Both the position numbers and the translations under genes were made by a program. DNA of 64,000 bases. Source: Streptomyces sp. NRRL S-31. GTDB lineage: Bacteria; Actinomycetota; Actinomycetes; Streptomycetales; Streptomycetaceae. The stretch is from the NCBI RefSeq assembly GCF_000718775.1, contig NZ_JOCB01000002.1, positions 1-64,000 on the forward strand, written 5' to 3'. Each line of letters opens with the position of its first letter. Position 1 is the stretch's first letter. The notes under the pieces were generated by a model. That model was not told the DNA's origin. It saw nothing but the letters and a program-made list of their open reading frames with translations, and did no database searches. Below, in pieces: positions 30,876-38,702 of the stretch.

Positions 30876-32077
30876 CGAGCCTGGACGAACTCGCCGAGCA
30901 GCCCCCGCGGCACATGCTGCTGCTGTACTCCGGCGGAGTCGACGGGACGTACCTGCTCCAGCGGTTGCAGTCCCTGGGGACCACCGTGACGGCGCTGCAC
31001 GTGCGCATCGGCGACCGGGAGTCCTCGGCCGCCGCCGCCGAACAGGCCCGGAAGTTCGGCGCGCGGTTCCTCGACGTCGACGTGACCGACCGGTTCTTCG
31101 ACGGGTTCGCACCCGCGGCCGTCCACGCGGACGCCCTGTACCAGGAGCAGTTCCCGGTCGGTTCGACGCTCACCCGGCCGCTCATGGCGCAGACCGCCGT
31201 CGAGGTGGCGCGGGAGCACGGCTGCGACGTGATCGGCCACACGGCCACGTACATGCAGAACAGTTCCCTCCGGCTCAGCGGATCGATCGCCGCTCTCGCC
31301 CCGGACATCGGTGTGGCCGCGCCGTTCCTGGGCTCCGACCTGCCGCGCGAGACCAAGCTGGCCGCGCTCGAGGACGCCGGCGTCTCCTTCCCCGAGGGAA
31401 TCCACAGCGTCGACGCCAACCCCTGGGCGCGGGTCATCGAGAACGGCTCCCTGGAGAGCCCGGAGAACCTCCTGGACGAGAGCGTCTTCCGGTGGACCCG
31501 GGACGTCGCCGACGCCCCCGCCGACCCCGCCGAGGTGCTCCTCACGTTCGAGCACGGCCTGCCCGTCGCCCTGGACGACCGGCCGATCGCCTTCGGCGCC
31601 CTCGTGGAGCACCTCAACGCGCTGGCGGGCGAGCACGGCGTGGGCCGGTCCTCCGGCCTGGAGGACACCCCTTTCGGGGTGAAGAACCACGAGGTCCGCG
31701 AGGCTCCCGCCGCGACCGTGATCATCAAGGCGCACCAGGTCCTGGCCAACGCGGTCTTCACCGCCCAGGAGCACGCGGTGCGCGGGGCGATCGCCCGGGA
31801 GTGGACCACGACCGTGGTCCAGGGCGGGTGGTTCAGCCATCTGGGCGAAAGCCTCGCCAGGTGCCTGGCCGACCTGGACCGCCCCCTGGAGGGTTCCGTA
31901 CGGCTGCGGCTGCACCGGGGCTCGCTCACCGTGCTCGGCGTGACCTCGGCGAACGGCCTCTACTACACACGCCTCGGCAAGACGTTCCACGCGTCGATGG
32001 CCGAGTACTCCTACACACCCTGGCTGTCGCTGGCCACGCTGCCCAGCCGACTGCGACGATTCGGAGCTGCGCGATGA
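30860..32077 (+). CDS. Argininosuccinate synthase-like enzyme
   Basis: 405 aa from TTG 30860, with GAGGA six bases upstream. ATP-pyrophosphatase loop LLYSGGVDGTYL at about 22-32. ArgG-like blocks follow: PLMAQTAVEVAREHGCDVIGHTAT, VDANPWARVIENGSLESPENLL, the EDTPFGVKNHEVREAPAAT region and LTVLGVTSANGLYY near the end. ArgG adenylates citrulline and adds aspartate. This copy differs from housekeeping ArgG in several conserved stretches (SGGVDGTY in place of SGGLDTS), so it is a specialised paralogue. It may add an amine to a hydroxylated citrulline or another ureido compound. Its stop overlaps the next start (ATGA). Confidence 0.85.
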   Translation: MHRFITSLDELAEQPPRHMLLLYSGGVDGTYLLQRLQSLGTTVTALHVRIGDRESSAAAAEQARKFGARFLDVDVTDRFFDGFAPAAVHADALYQEQFPVGSTLTRPLMAQTAVEVAREHGCDVIGHTATYMQNSSLRLSGSIAALAPDIGVAAPFLGSDLPRETKLAALEDAGVSFPEGIHSVDANPWARVIENGSLESPENLLDESVFRWTRDVADAPADPAEVLLTFEHGLPVALDDRPIAFGALVEHLNALAGEHGVGRSSGLEDTPFGVKNHEVREAPAATVIIKAHQVLANAVFTAQEHAVRGAIAREWTTTVVQGGWFSHLGESLARCLADLDRPLEGSVRLRLHRGSLTVLGVTSANGLYYTRLGKTFHASMAEYSYTPWLSLATLPSRLRRFGAAR

Positions 32078-32757
32078 CCGACAACAAGAGGGACCTCGTC
32101 GACCTCTCGCACGTGGTGCGCGAAGGCATGACCACCTACCCCGGACTGCCCGGGCCGGTCATCGAGGACCACATGTCGCGTGTGGACTCCCGTGACCGGT
32201 ACGCCCCCGGGACCGAGTTCCAGATCGGGCGCATCACCCTCGTGGCGAACACCGGAACGTACGCCGACGTCCCCTTCCACCGCTTCGACGGCGGTGCCGA
32301 CCTCTCGGAGACCCCGCTGTCGCGGTTCGTCGACCTGGAGGGAGTGGCCGTCACCGTCCCCGCCGGCGCGCCGAGCGGCATCGGGCCGGAGCTCTTCGAG
32401 GGCCTGGAGGTGACCGACCGGGCCGTGCTCGTCCACACCGGCTGGGACCGGCACTGGGCCACCCCGTCGTACGGCGACCCGGCCCATCCCTTCCTCACCG
32501 CGGCCGCCGTCGAGTGGCTGGCGGCCCGGCGCCCCGCCCTGGTGGGCATCGACTCGGTCAACATCGACGACATGGCCGACCTGACCCGGCCGGCGCACAC
32601 CGGACTCCTCGCCGCCGGCATCCCGGTGGTCGAGCACATGACGGGGCTCGCGCAGGTCGTGGGCCGCGGCTTCCGCTTCCACGCGGCGCCGATCCCCGTC
32701 GCCGGGATGGGGACCTTCCCGGTGCGGGCCTACGCCCTCGTCGACAGGGAAGGGTGA
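32074..32757 (+). CDS. Cyclase/kynurenine formamidase-like metal hydrolase
   Basis: 227 aa from ATG 32074, overlapping the ArgG-like stop by four bases. It belongs to the cyclase (PF04199-type) fold: DLSHVVREGMTTYPGLPG at the start, the metal-binding NTGTYADVPFHRFDGG (family HxGTHxDxPxHF, in which the first His positions vary), and GIDSVNIDD near 165. The family includes kynurenine formamidase and polyketide-type cyclases and hydrolyses amide or cyclic bonds. Here the motif reads N-T-G-T-Y-A-D, with Tyr where many members have His. It may open or close a ring in the amino-acid building block. It lies between the ArgG-like gene and the second oxygenase gene. Confidence 0.85.
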   Translation: MTDNKRDLVDLSHVVREGMTTYPGLPGPVIEDHMSRVDSRDRYAPGTEFQIGRITLVANTGTYADVPFHRFDGGADLSETPLSRFVDLEGVAVTVPAGAPSGIGPELFEGLEVTDRAVLVHTGWDRHWATPSYGDPAHPFLTAAAVEWLAARRPALVGIDSVNIDDMADLTRPAHTGLLAAGIPVVEHMTGLAQVVGRGFRFHAAPIPVAGMGTFPVRAYALVDREG

Positions 32758-32807
32758 CCGGCGCCACCGGCGCAGCGGACCGCACTACTTCTACGAAGGT
32801 CGTGGAC

Positions 32808-33833
32808 ATGGAGAAGTACCACCTGGGCGCCCAGGCCAACGCCGACATCGACGAGCTGGTACGGGAACTGACCCGTGACCTGTCGAGCGTGCACGAAGCG
32901 GCGTTCCACAGGAAGGCCGCGGTGCTGGCGCACGAGCTGCCGCGGGACCTCCGGGAGGCGCTCACCGGGTTCCGGCTCACCGAGCCGTCCGGCGGTTTCC
33001 TGCTGTCCGGCATCCGGATCGGCGAGGAGATCGGCCCCACCCCCGGCGACTGGCACCAGCCCGAGGGGGAACGCTCGCCGGCGCTGCGCGAGGAGGCGGT
33101 CTTCGTGCTGTGCGCCCAGCTCCTCGGGGACCCCTTCGGTTACGCGACCCTGCACAACGGGCTGCTGATGCACAACATCGTGCCCATCCGGGGGCACGAG
33201 AGGGAGCAGATCTCCTCCGGTTCCGAGGAGCTGCTGGAGTGGCACACCGAGGAGGCGTTCCACCCCTACCGGTCGGACTACACGGCGCTGATGTGCCTGC
33301 GCAATCCGTACGGCGCGCCGACCACGTACGCCGAGATCTCCGACCTCGACATCACGGCGGCGGACCGCGCGATCCTCCAGCAGCCGCTCTTCGCCACCCG
33401 GCCGAGCGGCTCGCACTCGGCGGAGCGGAACGCGTACACCACCCACCTGCCGGAGAGCCGGCACGCCCGGGCGCGGGAGAGCTTCCGCCGGATCGAGGAA
33501 CTGCACCGCGACCCCCCGGCCGTGAGCGTCCTGTTCGGTGACGACGCCCAGCCCTACCTGTGCGTCGACCCCGACTGCATGACCCCGCTGACCGAGGAGG
33601 CGGCCGGGGCGCTGGAGCGGCTGTGCGCCGAGATCAACCGGAAGATCCAGGACGTCGCCCTCACGCCCGGCGACATCCTGTTCCTGGACAATTACCGGGC
33701 GATCCACGGACGCCGGCCGTTCACGGCGCGCTTCGACGGCTCGGACCGCTGGCTGAAGCGGATGAACATCACGCGTGACCTGCGCCGTTCACGGGGCCGC
33801 CGGCTCTCGGCCGACGACCGGGTCATCCAGTAG
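32808..33833 (+). CDS. VioC/AsnO-type Fe(II)/2-oxoglutarate oxygenase 2
   Basis: 341 aa from ATG 32808, with GAAGG about eight bases upstream. A GTG at 32754 overlapping the previous stop (GTGA) would add 18 residues and is possible. The iron motif is LEWHTEEAFHPYRSDYTALMCLRNP (HxE), very close to arginine/citrulline/asparagine hydroxylases such as VioC, MppO, GetI and AsnO as I remember them. The distal H is in NYRAIHGRRPF and the 2-oxoglutarate arginine is in GSDRWLKRM. It is probably the second oxidation step in building a modified arginine-family amino acid. Confidence 0.9.
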   Translation: MEKYHLGAQANADIDELVRELTRDLSSVHEAAFHRKAAVLAHELPRDLREALTGFRLTEPSGGFLLSGIRIGEEIGPTPGDWHQPEGERSPALREEAVFVLCAQLLGDPFGYATLHNGLLMHNIVPIRGHEREQISSGSEELLEWHTEEAFHPYRSDYTALMCLRNPYGAPTTYAEISDLDITAADRAILQQPLFATRPSGSHSAERNAYTTHLPESRHARARESFRRIEELHRDPPAVSVLFGDDAQPYLCVDPDCMTPLTEEAAGALERLCAEINRKIQDVALTPGDILFLDNYRAIHGRRPFTARFDGSDRWLKRMNITRDLRRSRGRRLSADDRVIQ

Positions 33834-33844
33834 CGCCGTGCCGG

Positions 33845-33884
33845 GCGGGTGCGGACCGCGGCCCCCGCCGTGGTCCGCACCCGC
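33845..33884. terminator. Hairpin terminator between convergent genes
   Basis: A 17-bp stem with one mismatch (33845-33861 with 33868-33884), ending exactly at the stop of the HAD gene. It closes the rightward oxygenase operon and the leftward AKR/HAD pair. Confidence 0.75.
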
Positions 33885-34529
33885 TCACCCCTCGGCGAGC
33901 AGGAGGGGGAAGGCTTCGGCGACCGAGGTCACGACCCGGGTGGGGACCGGCTCACCGTCCCGCGGGGTGCGCCCGCCCGAGACCCAGATCGTCGACATGC
34001 CGACGGCGGCCCCGCCCGCGATGTCGTACTCCAGGGAGTCGCCGACCATCCAGGCTCCGTCGAGCCCGGCGCCCGCGCGACCGGCCACCAGCCGGAAGAC
34101 CTCCGGGTCCGGCTTGCGCGTCGCCTCGTCGTCGGCGAAGCACACCACGTCGAACAGGTCCGCCATGCCGTCCCGCATCTTCGGCTGCTGGTCCAGCGCC
34201 GTGCCGTTCGTCAGGAGTGCCGTACGCCAGCCGCGCGCACGCAGCTCCCCGAGGCTGTGCACCACACCGTCGAAAGCGCGGGAAAGCCGTGGTACGCGCT
34301 CGAGGAAAATGCTCCGGAGTTCATCCGGGGACTCAGTGAAACCAAAACGGTCGACGATGGATTGGAATGATTCGCGAGGGGTGACCGGACGCTGCTGTTC
34401 GGCCCGGAGGAACTGCAATCCGTCCGCCCCCAGATTCCGCTGTTCGGCCAATTCGATGAACCACCGGTCCACCGCTCCGGCACTGTCCACCAGGGTGTCG
34501 TCGAGATCGAATATGGCGAATTTGTTCAC
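33885..34529 (-). CDS. HAD-superfamily phosphatase
   Basis: 214 aa. The start is probably GTG 34529 (VNKFAIFDLDDT follows at once, ATGGG about seven bases upstream); a GTG at 34568 would add 13 residues. HAD motif I DLDDTLVDS, motif II TALLTNGT, motif III lysine in ATRKPDPEVF and motif IV MVGDSLEYDIAGG are all present, with an alpha-helical cap. It dephosphorylates small metabolites in the cytosol. It follows the aldo-keto reductase gene by 48 bp. Near a CPT-like kinase it might remove a protecting phosphate, but this is a guess. Confidence 0.88.
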   Translation of the reverse strand: MNKFAIFDLDDTLVDSAGAVDRWFIELAEQRNLGADGLQFLRAEQQRPVTPRESFQSIVDRFGFTESPDELRSIFLERVPRLSRAFDGVVHSLGELRARGWRTALLTNGTALDQQPKMRDGMADLFDVVCFADDEATRKPDPEVFRLVAGRAGAGLDGAWMVGDSLEYDIAGGAAVGMSTIWVSGGRTPRDGEPVPTRVVTSVAEAFPLLLAEG

Positions 34530-34577
34530 GAGGGACCCATCATTTCGAGTACGGAGTGGACGGAGCACCGGAACCCG

Positions 34578-35525
34578 TTATTCACGGGCACCCACCGGCG
34601 CCGGCAGGGCGTCCAGCTCGGCCAGGTCGTCCGCGGACAGGACGAGTTCGTCAGCGGCGGCGTTCTGCTCCAGGTGACTCAGGGTCTTGGTGCCGGGGAT
34701 CGGGATGACGTACTCGCCCTGCGCGAGCAGCCAGGCCAGGGCCACCTGCGCCGGGGTGGCCCCGTTGCGCTCGCCCACCGCGCGGACCCGGTCCACCAGA
34801 GCCGCGTTCGCGGTCATCGACTCCGCGGTGAACCGGGGCATGTCGGCCCGGAAGTCGCCGGCGTCGAGATCCGCGGGGCTGGTGTAGCGCCCGCCCAGGA
34901 GTCCGCTGCCGAGGGGCGAGTGACACAGGAACGCGATGCCGTGCTCACGGCAGAAGGGCACGACATCGCCTTGGAAATCGCGGGTGAACAGGGAGAACTC
35001 CGACTGTACGGCGGCGACGGGGTGGACGGCGCGGGCCCGGCCGACCTCGTCGGCGGACGCCTCGGAGATGCCGAGGGCGCGCACCTTGCCCTCGGCCGCC
35101 AGGTCCGCCAGCGCGCCCCAGCTCTCCTCCACCGGGACCCGGGGGTCGACGCGGTGCAGGAAGTAGATGTCGAGGTGGTCGGTGCGCAGGCGCCGCAGGC
35201 TGCCCTCCAGGGCGGACCTGAGGTACTCCGGGCGCCCGTCGAGGGTGAAGTCCCTCCCGTCGAAACGGACGCCGCCCTTGCTCGACAGCACGGCCTCGTC
35301 CCGGCGGCCGAGCAGTGCGCGCCCGACGAGTTCCTCGTTGGTGAAAGGCCCGTACACATCCGCCGTGTCGATCAGATTGACCCCCAGATCGAGTGCGCGG
35401 CGAACGATGGTGACGGATGTCTCGTCGTCGCGGCGCCCGGGGTCATAAGCGAAAGACATGCCCATCGCACCCAGCCCTATCCGGCCGACCGACGGACCCC
35501 GAAAACCGAGTTCGGTTGTACGCAC
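34578..35525 (-). CDS. Aldo-keto reductase (cluster edge)
   Basis: 315 aa from GTG 35525, with GAGAGGA seven bases upstream. Catalytic tetrad by motif: D in NLIDTADVYG, Y in the same block, K in VLSSKGGV and H in IYFLHRVDP. C-terminal NADPH-binding region IPIPGTKTLSHLEQN. It belongs to the AKR branch that reduces aldehydes and ketones of many kinds. It reads into the HAD gene. As the outermost gene of the cluster's right side it might reduce the aldehyde released by the reductase domain of the NRPS, or it may be unrelated; no decision is possible from sequence. Confidence 0.9.
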   Translation of the reverse strand: MRTTELGFRGPSVGRIGLGAMGMSFAYDPGRRDDETSVTIVRRALDLGVNLIDTADVYGPFTNEELVGRALLGRRDEAVLSSKGGVRFDGRDFTLDGRPEYLRSALEGSLRRLRTDHLDIYFLHRVDPRVPVEESWGALADLAAEGKVRALGISEASADEVGRARAVHPVAAVQSEFSLFTRDFQGDVVPFCREHGIAFLCHSPLGSGLLGGRYTSPADLDAGDFRADMPRFTAESMTANAALVDRVRAVGERNGATPAQVALAWLLAQGEYVIPIPGTKTLSHLEQNAAADELVLSADDLAELDALPAPVGARE

Positions 35526-35786
35526 GGAGCATTCCTCTCGAGCAGGATACGGATATATGGCCCTACCGTTGAGGTCGGTGAAACGCCCCGTCGCAGCACC
35601 ATGGTCCGGGTCAGCATAGAATCCGCGGACAGCACGCTACAAGCCCTTTCGGAAAAGGCGGTCTGGGCCTGGAAGAGAACCGCGGACTTCTTACCGGAAC
35701 TTCCGCCTTCCCAAACCGGCGGAACACGCCGGGACGCCGAATCGGGCCGCCCTCGGCCGCTCCCGACGGCGCCCGTGCCGGCTCGC

Positions 35787-36377
35787 TCAGCCGAGCGCGT
35801 CGTCCAGCAGGGCCGCCCACTGGGCGACGACCCGTTCGCGGCGGGCGGTGTCGTCGGTGAGGAGGTTGGCGAGGCCGAGGCCGCGGGCCATGTCGAGGAG
35901 GCCCTGGACGGTCTCGCGGACCCCGGGGCGGGCCTCGTCGGCGCCGAGGAGGTCGACGGCGATGCGGTGGGTCTCGCGGCCGACGCGGGCCTCCAGCTCG
36001 GTGACGCGCGGGCGCAGTTGCTCCTCGTCGCCGGCGGCGACCCACAGGTGCAGGGCGGCGCGGAAGAGGGGACCGGTGTAGAGGTCGACGAGGGCGGCGA
36101 CGACGGCCCGGCGGTCGGCGGGGCCGTCCGGGAACAGGGCCCGCAGCGCGAGGGAGCGTTCCTCGGAGACGTACTCGACGGCCGCGGTGAAGAGGTCCTC
36201 CCGGGTCGGGAAGTGGTGCTGGGCGGCGCCGCGGGAGACCCCGGCGCGGGTCGCGACGGCGGCGACCGTGGAGCCCGCCCAGCCGTGTTCGGCGAGGCAG
36301 GCCACGGCGGCCTCCAGGAGCCGCTGCCGGGTGATCCGGCTGCGGTCCTGCTTGGGAACGCGTTCGGTCGTGCTCAC
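35787..36377 (-). CDS. TetR-family transcriptional repressor
   Basis: 196 aa from GTG 36377, whose GTGA overlaps the stop of the enoyl-CoA hydratase gene. N-terminal helix-turn-helix about 12-60 (RQRLLEAAVACLAEHG, TVAAVATRAGVSRGAAQHHFPTREDLF) and a helical ligand domain after it. Being the last gene of the acyl-CoA catabolic operon, it is probably its repressor and is released by an acyl-CoA or acid of that pathway. Confidence 0.9.
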   Translation of the reverse strand: MSTTERVPKQDRSRITRQRLLEAAVACLAEHGWAGSTVAAVATRAGVSRGAAQHHFPTREDLFTAAVEYVSEERSLALRALFPDGPADRRAVVAALVDLYTGPLFRAALHLWVAAGDEEQLRPRVTELEARVGRETHRIAVDLLGADEARPGVRETVQGLLDMARGLGLANLLTDDTARRERVVAQWAALLDDALG

Positions 36378-37111
36378 ACCACCCATGCCGCCTCACGTCT
36401 TTCCAGGAAGGCCGTCATCCCCTCCCGGGCCGGGGCGGAGGAGAACAGCCGGGCCGAGAGCGCGGTCAGCTGTGCCGCGTCCCGGTCGAACGTCTCCAGC
36501 ACCCTAGCCGTGAGCAGTTGTTTCGTCTCGGCCAGGGCCTCGGGGGCGGAGCGGCGCAGGCCGTCCAGGACGGGGGCGAGGGCGTCGTCGACGTCGTCCG
36601 CGGTCACCGTCAGCAGGCCGAGGCGGACGGCTTCGGCGGGATCGAAGCGCTCGCCGGTGAGGTAGTAGCGGGCGAGGGCGCGGGGGTCGGCGCGCGGGAG
36701 CACCGGGAGGGAGATCACCGCGGGTGCCACGCCGATGCGTACCTCGGTGAAGGCGAAGGTGGCCGTGGCGGAGGCGGCGGCGATGTCGCAGGCGGCGAGC
36801 AGGCCGAGGCCGCCGGCGCGGACATGGCCGGTGACCCGGGCGACCACCGGCCGGGGCAGTGCGACGAGTTGCCGGAGGAGGGCCACCAGGGCGTCGGGGT
36901 CGGGCGGGTCGCGCAGGTCGGCGCCGGCGCAGAACGTCGTACCGGTGTGGGTGAGGACGACGGCGCGGACGCCCGGGTCCGCGCCGCAGTCGGCGAGGGC
37001 CGCGGCGAGTTCGCCGACGAGGGCGGCGGAGAGGGCGTTGCGGGTGCCGGTGGAGTCGAGGCTGAGGGTTTCGACGGCACGGGCGCGCGTGCGGCCGACG
37101 AGTGCGGTCAT
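36374..37111 (-). CDS. Enoyl-CoA hydratase/isomerase family protein
   Basis: 245 aa from ATG 37111, overlapping the CoA-ligase stop (ATGA). Crotonase fold: the oxyanion segment AGADLRDP (about 65), GHVRAGGLGLLAACDIAAAS (about 95-115) and FTEVRIGVAPAVIS. The usual catalytic glutamates are not both obvious: the position after the second oxyanion loop reads R-I-G-V-A-P, so the exact reaction is open. It acts in the coupled acyl-CoA degradation operon. Confidence 0.9.
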   Translation of the reverse strand: MTALVGRTRARAVETLSLDSTGTRNALSAALVGELAAALADCGADPGVRAVVLTHTGTTFCAGADLRDPPDPDALVALLRQLVALPRPVVARVTGHVRAGGLGLLAACDIAAASATATFAFTEVRIGVAPAVISLPVLPRADPRALARYYLTGERFDPAEAVRLGLLTVTADDVDDALAPVLDGLRRSAPEALAETKQLLTARVLETFDRDAAQLTALSARLFSSAPAREGMTAFLERREAAWVV

Positions 37112-38694
37112 GTGTGGTGCTCCCTGAGCTGTCGGCGCAGGATCTTGCCGGAGGCGGCGCGCGGGACGGTGTCGACGAAGGTGGCGCGGCGGACGCGTTT
37201 GTAGGGGGCGACGCGTTCGGCGACGTACCGCAGGACGTCGTCCTCGGTCAGTTCTCCGGCGTCCGGGTGCGGGACGACGAAGGCGTGCGGGATCTCGTTG
37301 CCGTGTCCGTCGCGGGCGCCGATGACGGCGGCGTCGGCGATGCCGGGGTGGGTGAGCAGGAGGGCCTCCAGTTCGGCGGGGGCCACCTGGAAGCCCTTGT
37401 ACTTGATGAGTTCCTTCACCCGGTCGACGACGAAGAGCCAGCCGTCGGTGTCGGTGTACCCGACGTCGCCGGTGTGCAGCCAGCCGTCGGTGTCGATCAG
37501 GGCGGCGGTGGCCTCGGGGCGGCCGAGGTAGCCCTTCATCACCTGGGGGCCGCGGATGAGGATCTCGCCGGACTCGCCGGGGCCGAGGTCCCGGCCGGGG
37601 TCGTCCAGGGAGACGATCCGCATCTCGGTGCCGGCGACGAGCCTGCCGACCGTGCCGGCGGGGGCCTCGCGCAGGCGGTCCAGGGGGACGACGTGGGTGC
37701 CGGGGGAGAGTTCGGTCATGCCGTACCCCTGGCCGATCGGGGGCAGGCCGAGCCGATCGGAGCAGGCGCGGGCGAGCCGGGCGTCCAGCGGGGCGGCGGC
37801 GCTGATGACGTACTCCAGGGAGGAGAGGTCGTAGCGGCTGACCGCCGGGTGCTTGGCGAGGGCGAGGACGATCGGCGGGGCGACGTACAGGCCGGTGATG
37901 CGGTGGGTCTCGATGGCGGCGAGGAAGGTCTCCAGGTCGAAGCGGGGCAGCACGACGACGGTGGCGCCGTGCCCGAGGGGCGCGTTCATCAGGGCGGTGA
38001 GGCCGTAGATGTGGAAGAACGGCAGGACGGCGAGGATCCGGTCGCCGGGGCCGGCCGGGACGGCGGACCGGAGCTGGGCGAGGTTGGTGGCGATCTGCCG
38101 GTGGGTGAGCATGACGCCCTTGGGGACGCCGGTGGTGCCGGAGGAGTACGGCAGCACGGCGACGTCCTCGGCCGGGTCGATGCCGACGGCCGGTTCGGGG
38201 GCGGTGGTGGCGAGCAGGTCGGTCAGGGAGCGGTGTCCGGGCGCGCTGTCGCAGACCAGGATCTCGCGGACGCCGCCGGCGAGTGAGGCGGCCCGGCGGG
38301 CGGTGTCCAGCAGCGGGGAGACGGTGACGATCCAGCGGGCCGCGCTGTCCCTGAGCTGGACGGCGAACTCCTCGGCGGTGGCGAGCGGGTGCGTGGTGGT
38401 GACGGTGGCACCCGCCCGGGTGGCCGCGTAGAAGGCGGTCGGGAAGGCGATGGTGTTGGGGCTGTGCAGGGCGAGCACATCGCCCTTGCGGACGCCGCCG
38501 GCGGCGAGGCCGGCGGCGAGGCGCCGGTGGAACCGGTCCACCTGCTCGTACGTGAGGGTGGTGCCGTCCGTGCCGTCGACGAGGGCGGGCCGGTCGCCGT
38601 GGGCGGCGGCTTGGCCGAGGACGGCGTCGTGGATGGGGAGGTCTACGGGCGGGACGTCTGCGTACTCGCTGCGGAACACGGTTCCTCCTCGCAC
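37108..38694 (-). CDS. Cinnamate/4-coumarate:CoA ligase (ScCCL-like)
   Basis: 528 aa AMP-forming acyl-CoA ligase. ATP motif LPYSSGTTGVPKGVMLTH (about 172-189), GYGMTELSPGTH (about 330), hinge and A8 motif TGDVGYTDTDGWLFVVDRVKELIKYKGFQVAP and A10 lysine in RAASGKILRRQL. It converts an aryl or fatty acid to its CoA thioester with ATP. It matches the S. coelicolor cinnamate:CoA ligase ScCCL in setting and character, as I remember it. It lies 8 bp after the acyl-CoA dehydrogenase gene, so it feeds acids into the beta-oxidation-like operon. Confidence 0.9.
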   Translation of the reverse strand: MRGGTVFRSEYADVPPVDLPIHDAVLGQAAAHGDRPALVDGTDGTTLTYEQVDRFHRRLAAGLAAGGVRKGDVLALHSPNTIAFPTAFYAATRAGATVTTTHPLATAEEFAVQLRDSAARWIVTVSPLLDTARRAASLAGGVREILVCDSAPGHRSLTDLLATTAPEPAVGIDPAEDVAVLPYSSGTTGVPKGVMLTHRQIATNLAQLRSAVPAGPGDRILAVLPFFHIYGLTALMNAPLGHGATVVVLPRFDLETFLAAIETHRITGLYVAPPIVLALAKHPAVSRYDLSSLEYVISAAAPLDARLARACSDRLGLPPIGQGYGMTELSPGTHVVPLDRLREAPAGTVGRLVAGTEMRIVSLDDPGRDLGPGESGEILIRGPQVMKGYLGRPEATAALIDTDGWLHTGDVGYTDTDGWLFVVDRVKELIKYKGFQVAPAELEALLLTHPGIADAAVIGARDGHGNEIPHAFVVPHPDAGELTEDDVLRYVAERVAPYKRVRRATFVDTVPRAASGKILRRQLREHHT

Positions 38695-38702
38695 GGGGCC
38701 GT

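Noticed and set aside
9567..35786. Integrase, transposase or attachment-site repeats at the cluster edges
   Set aside because: None was found at either side, so an integrative element is not supported for the cluster.
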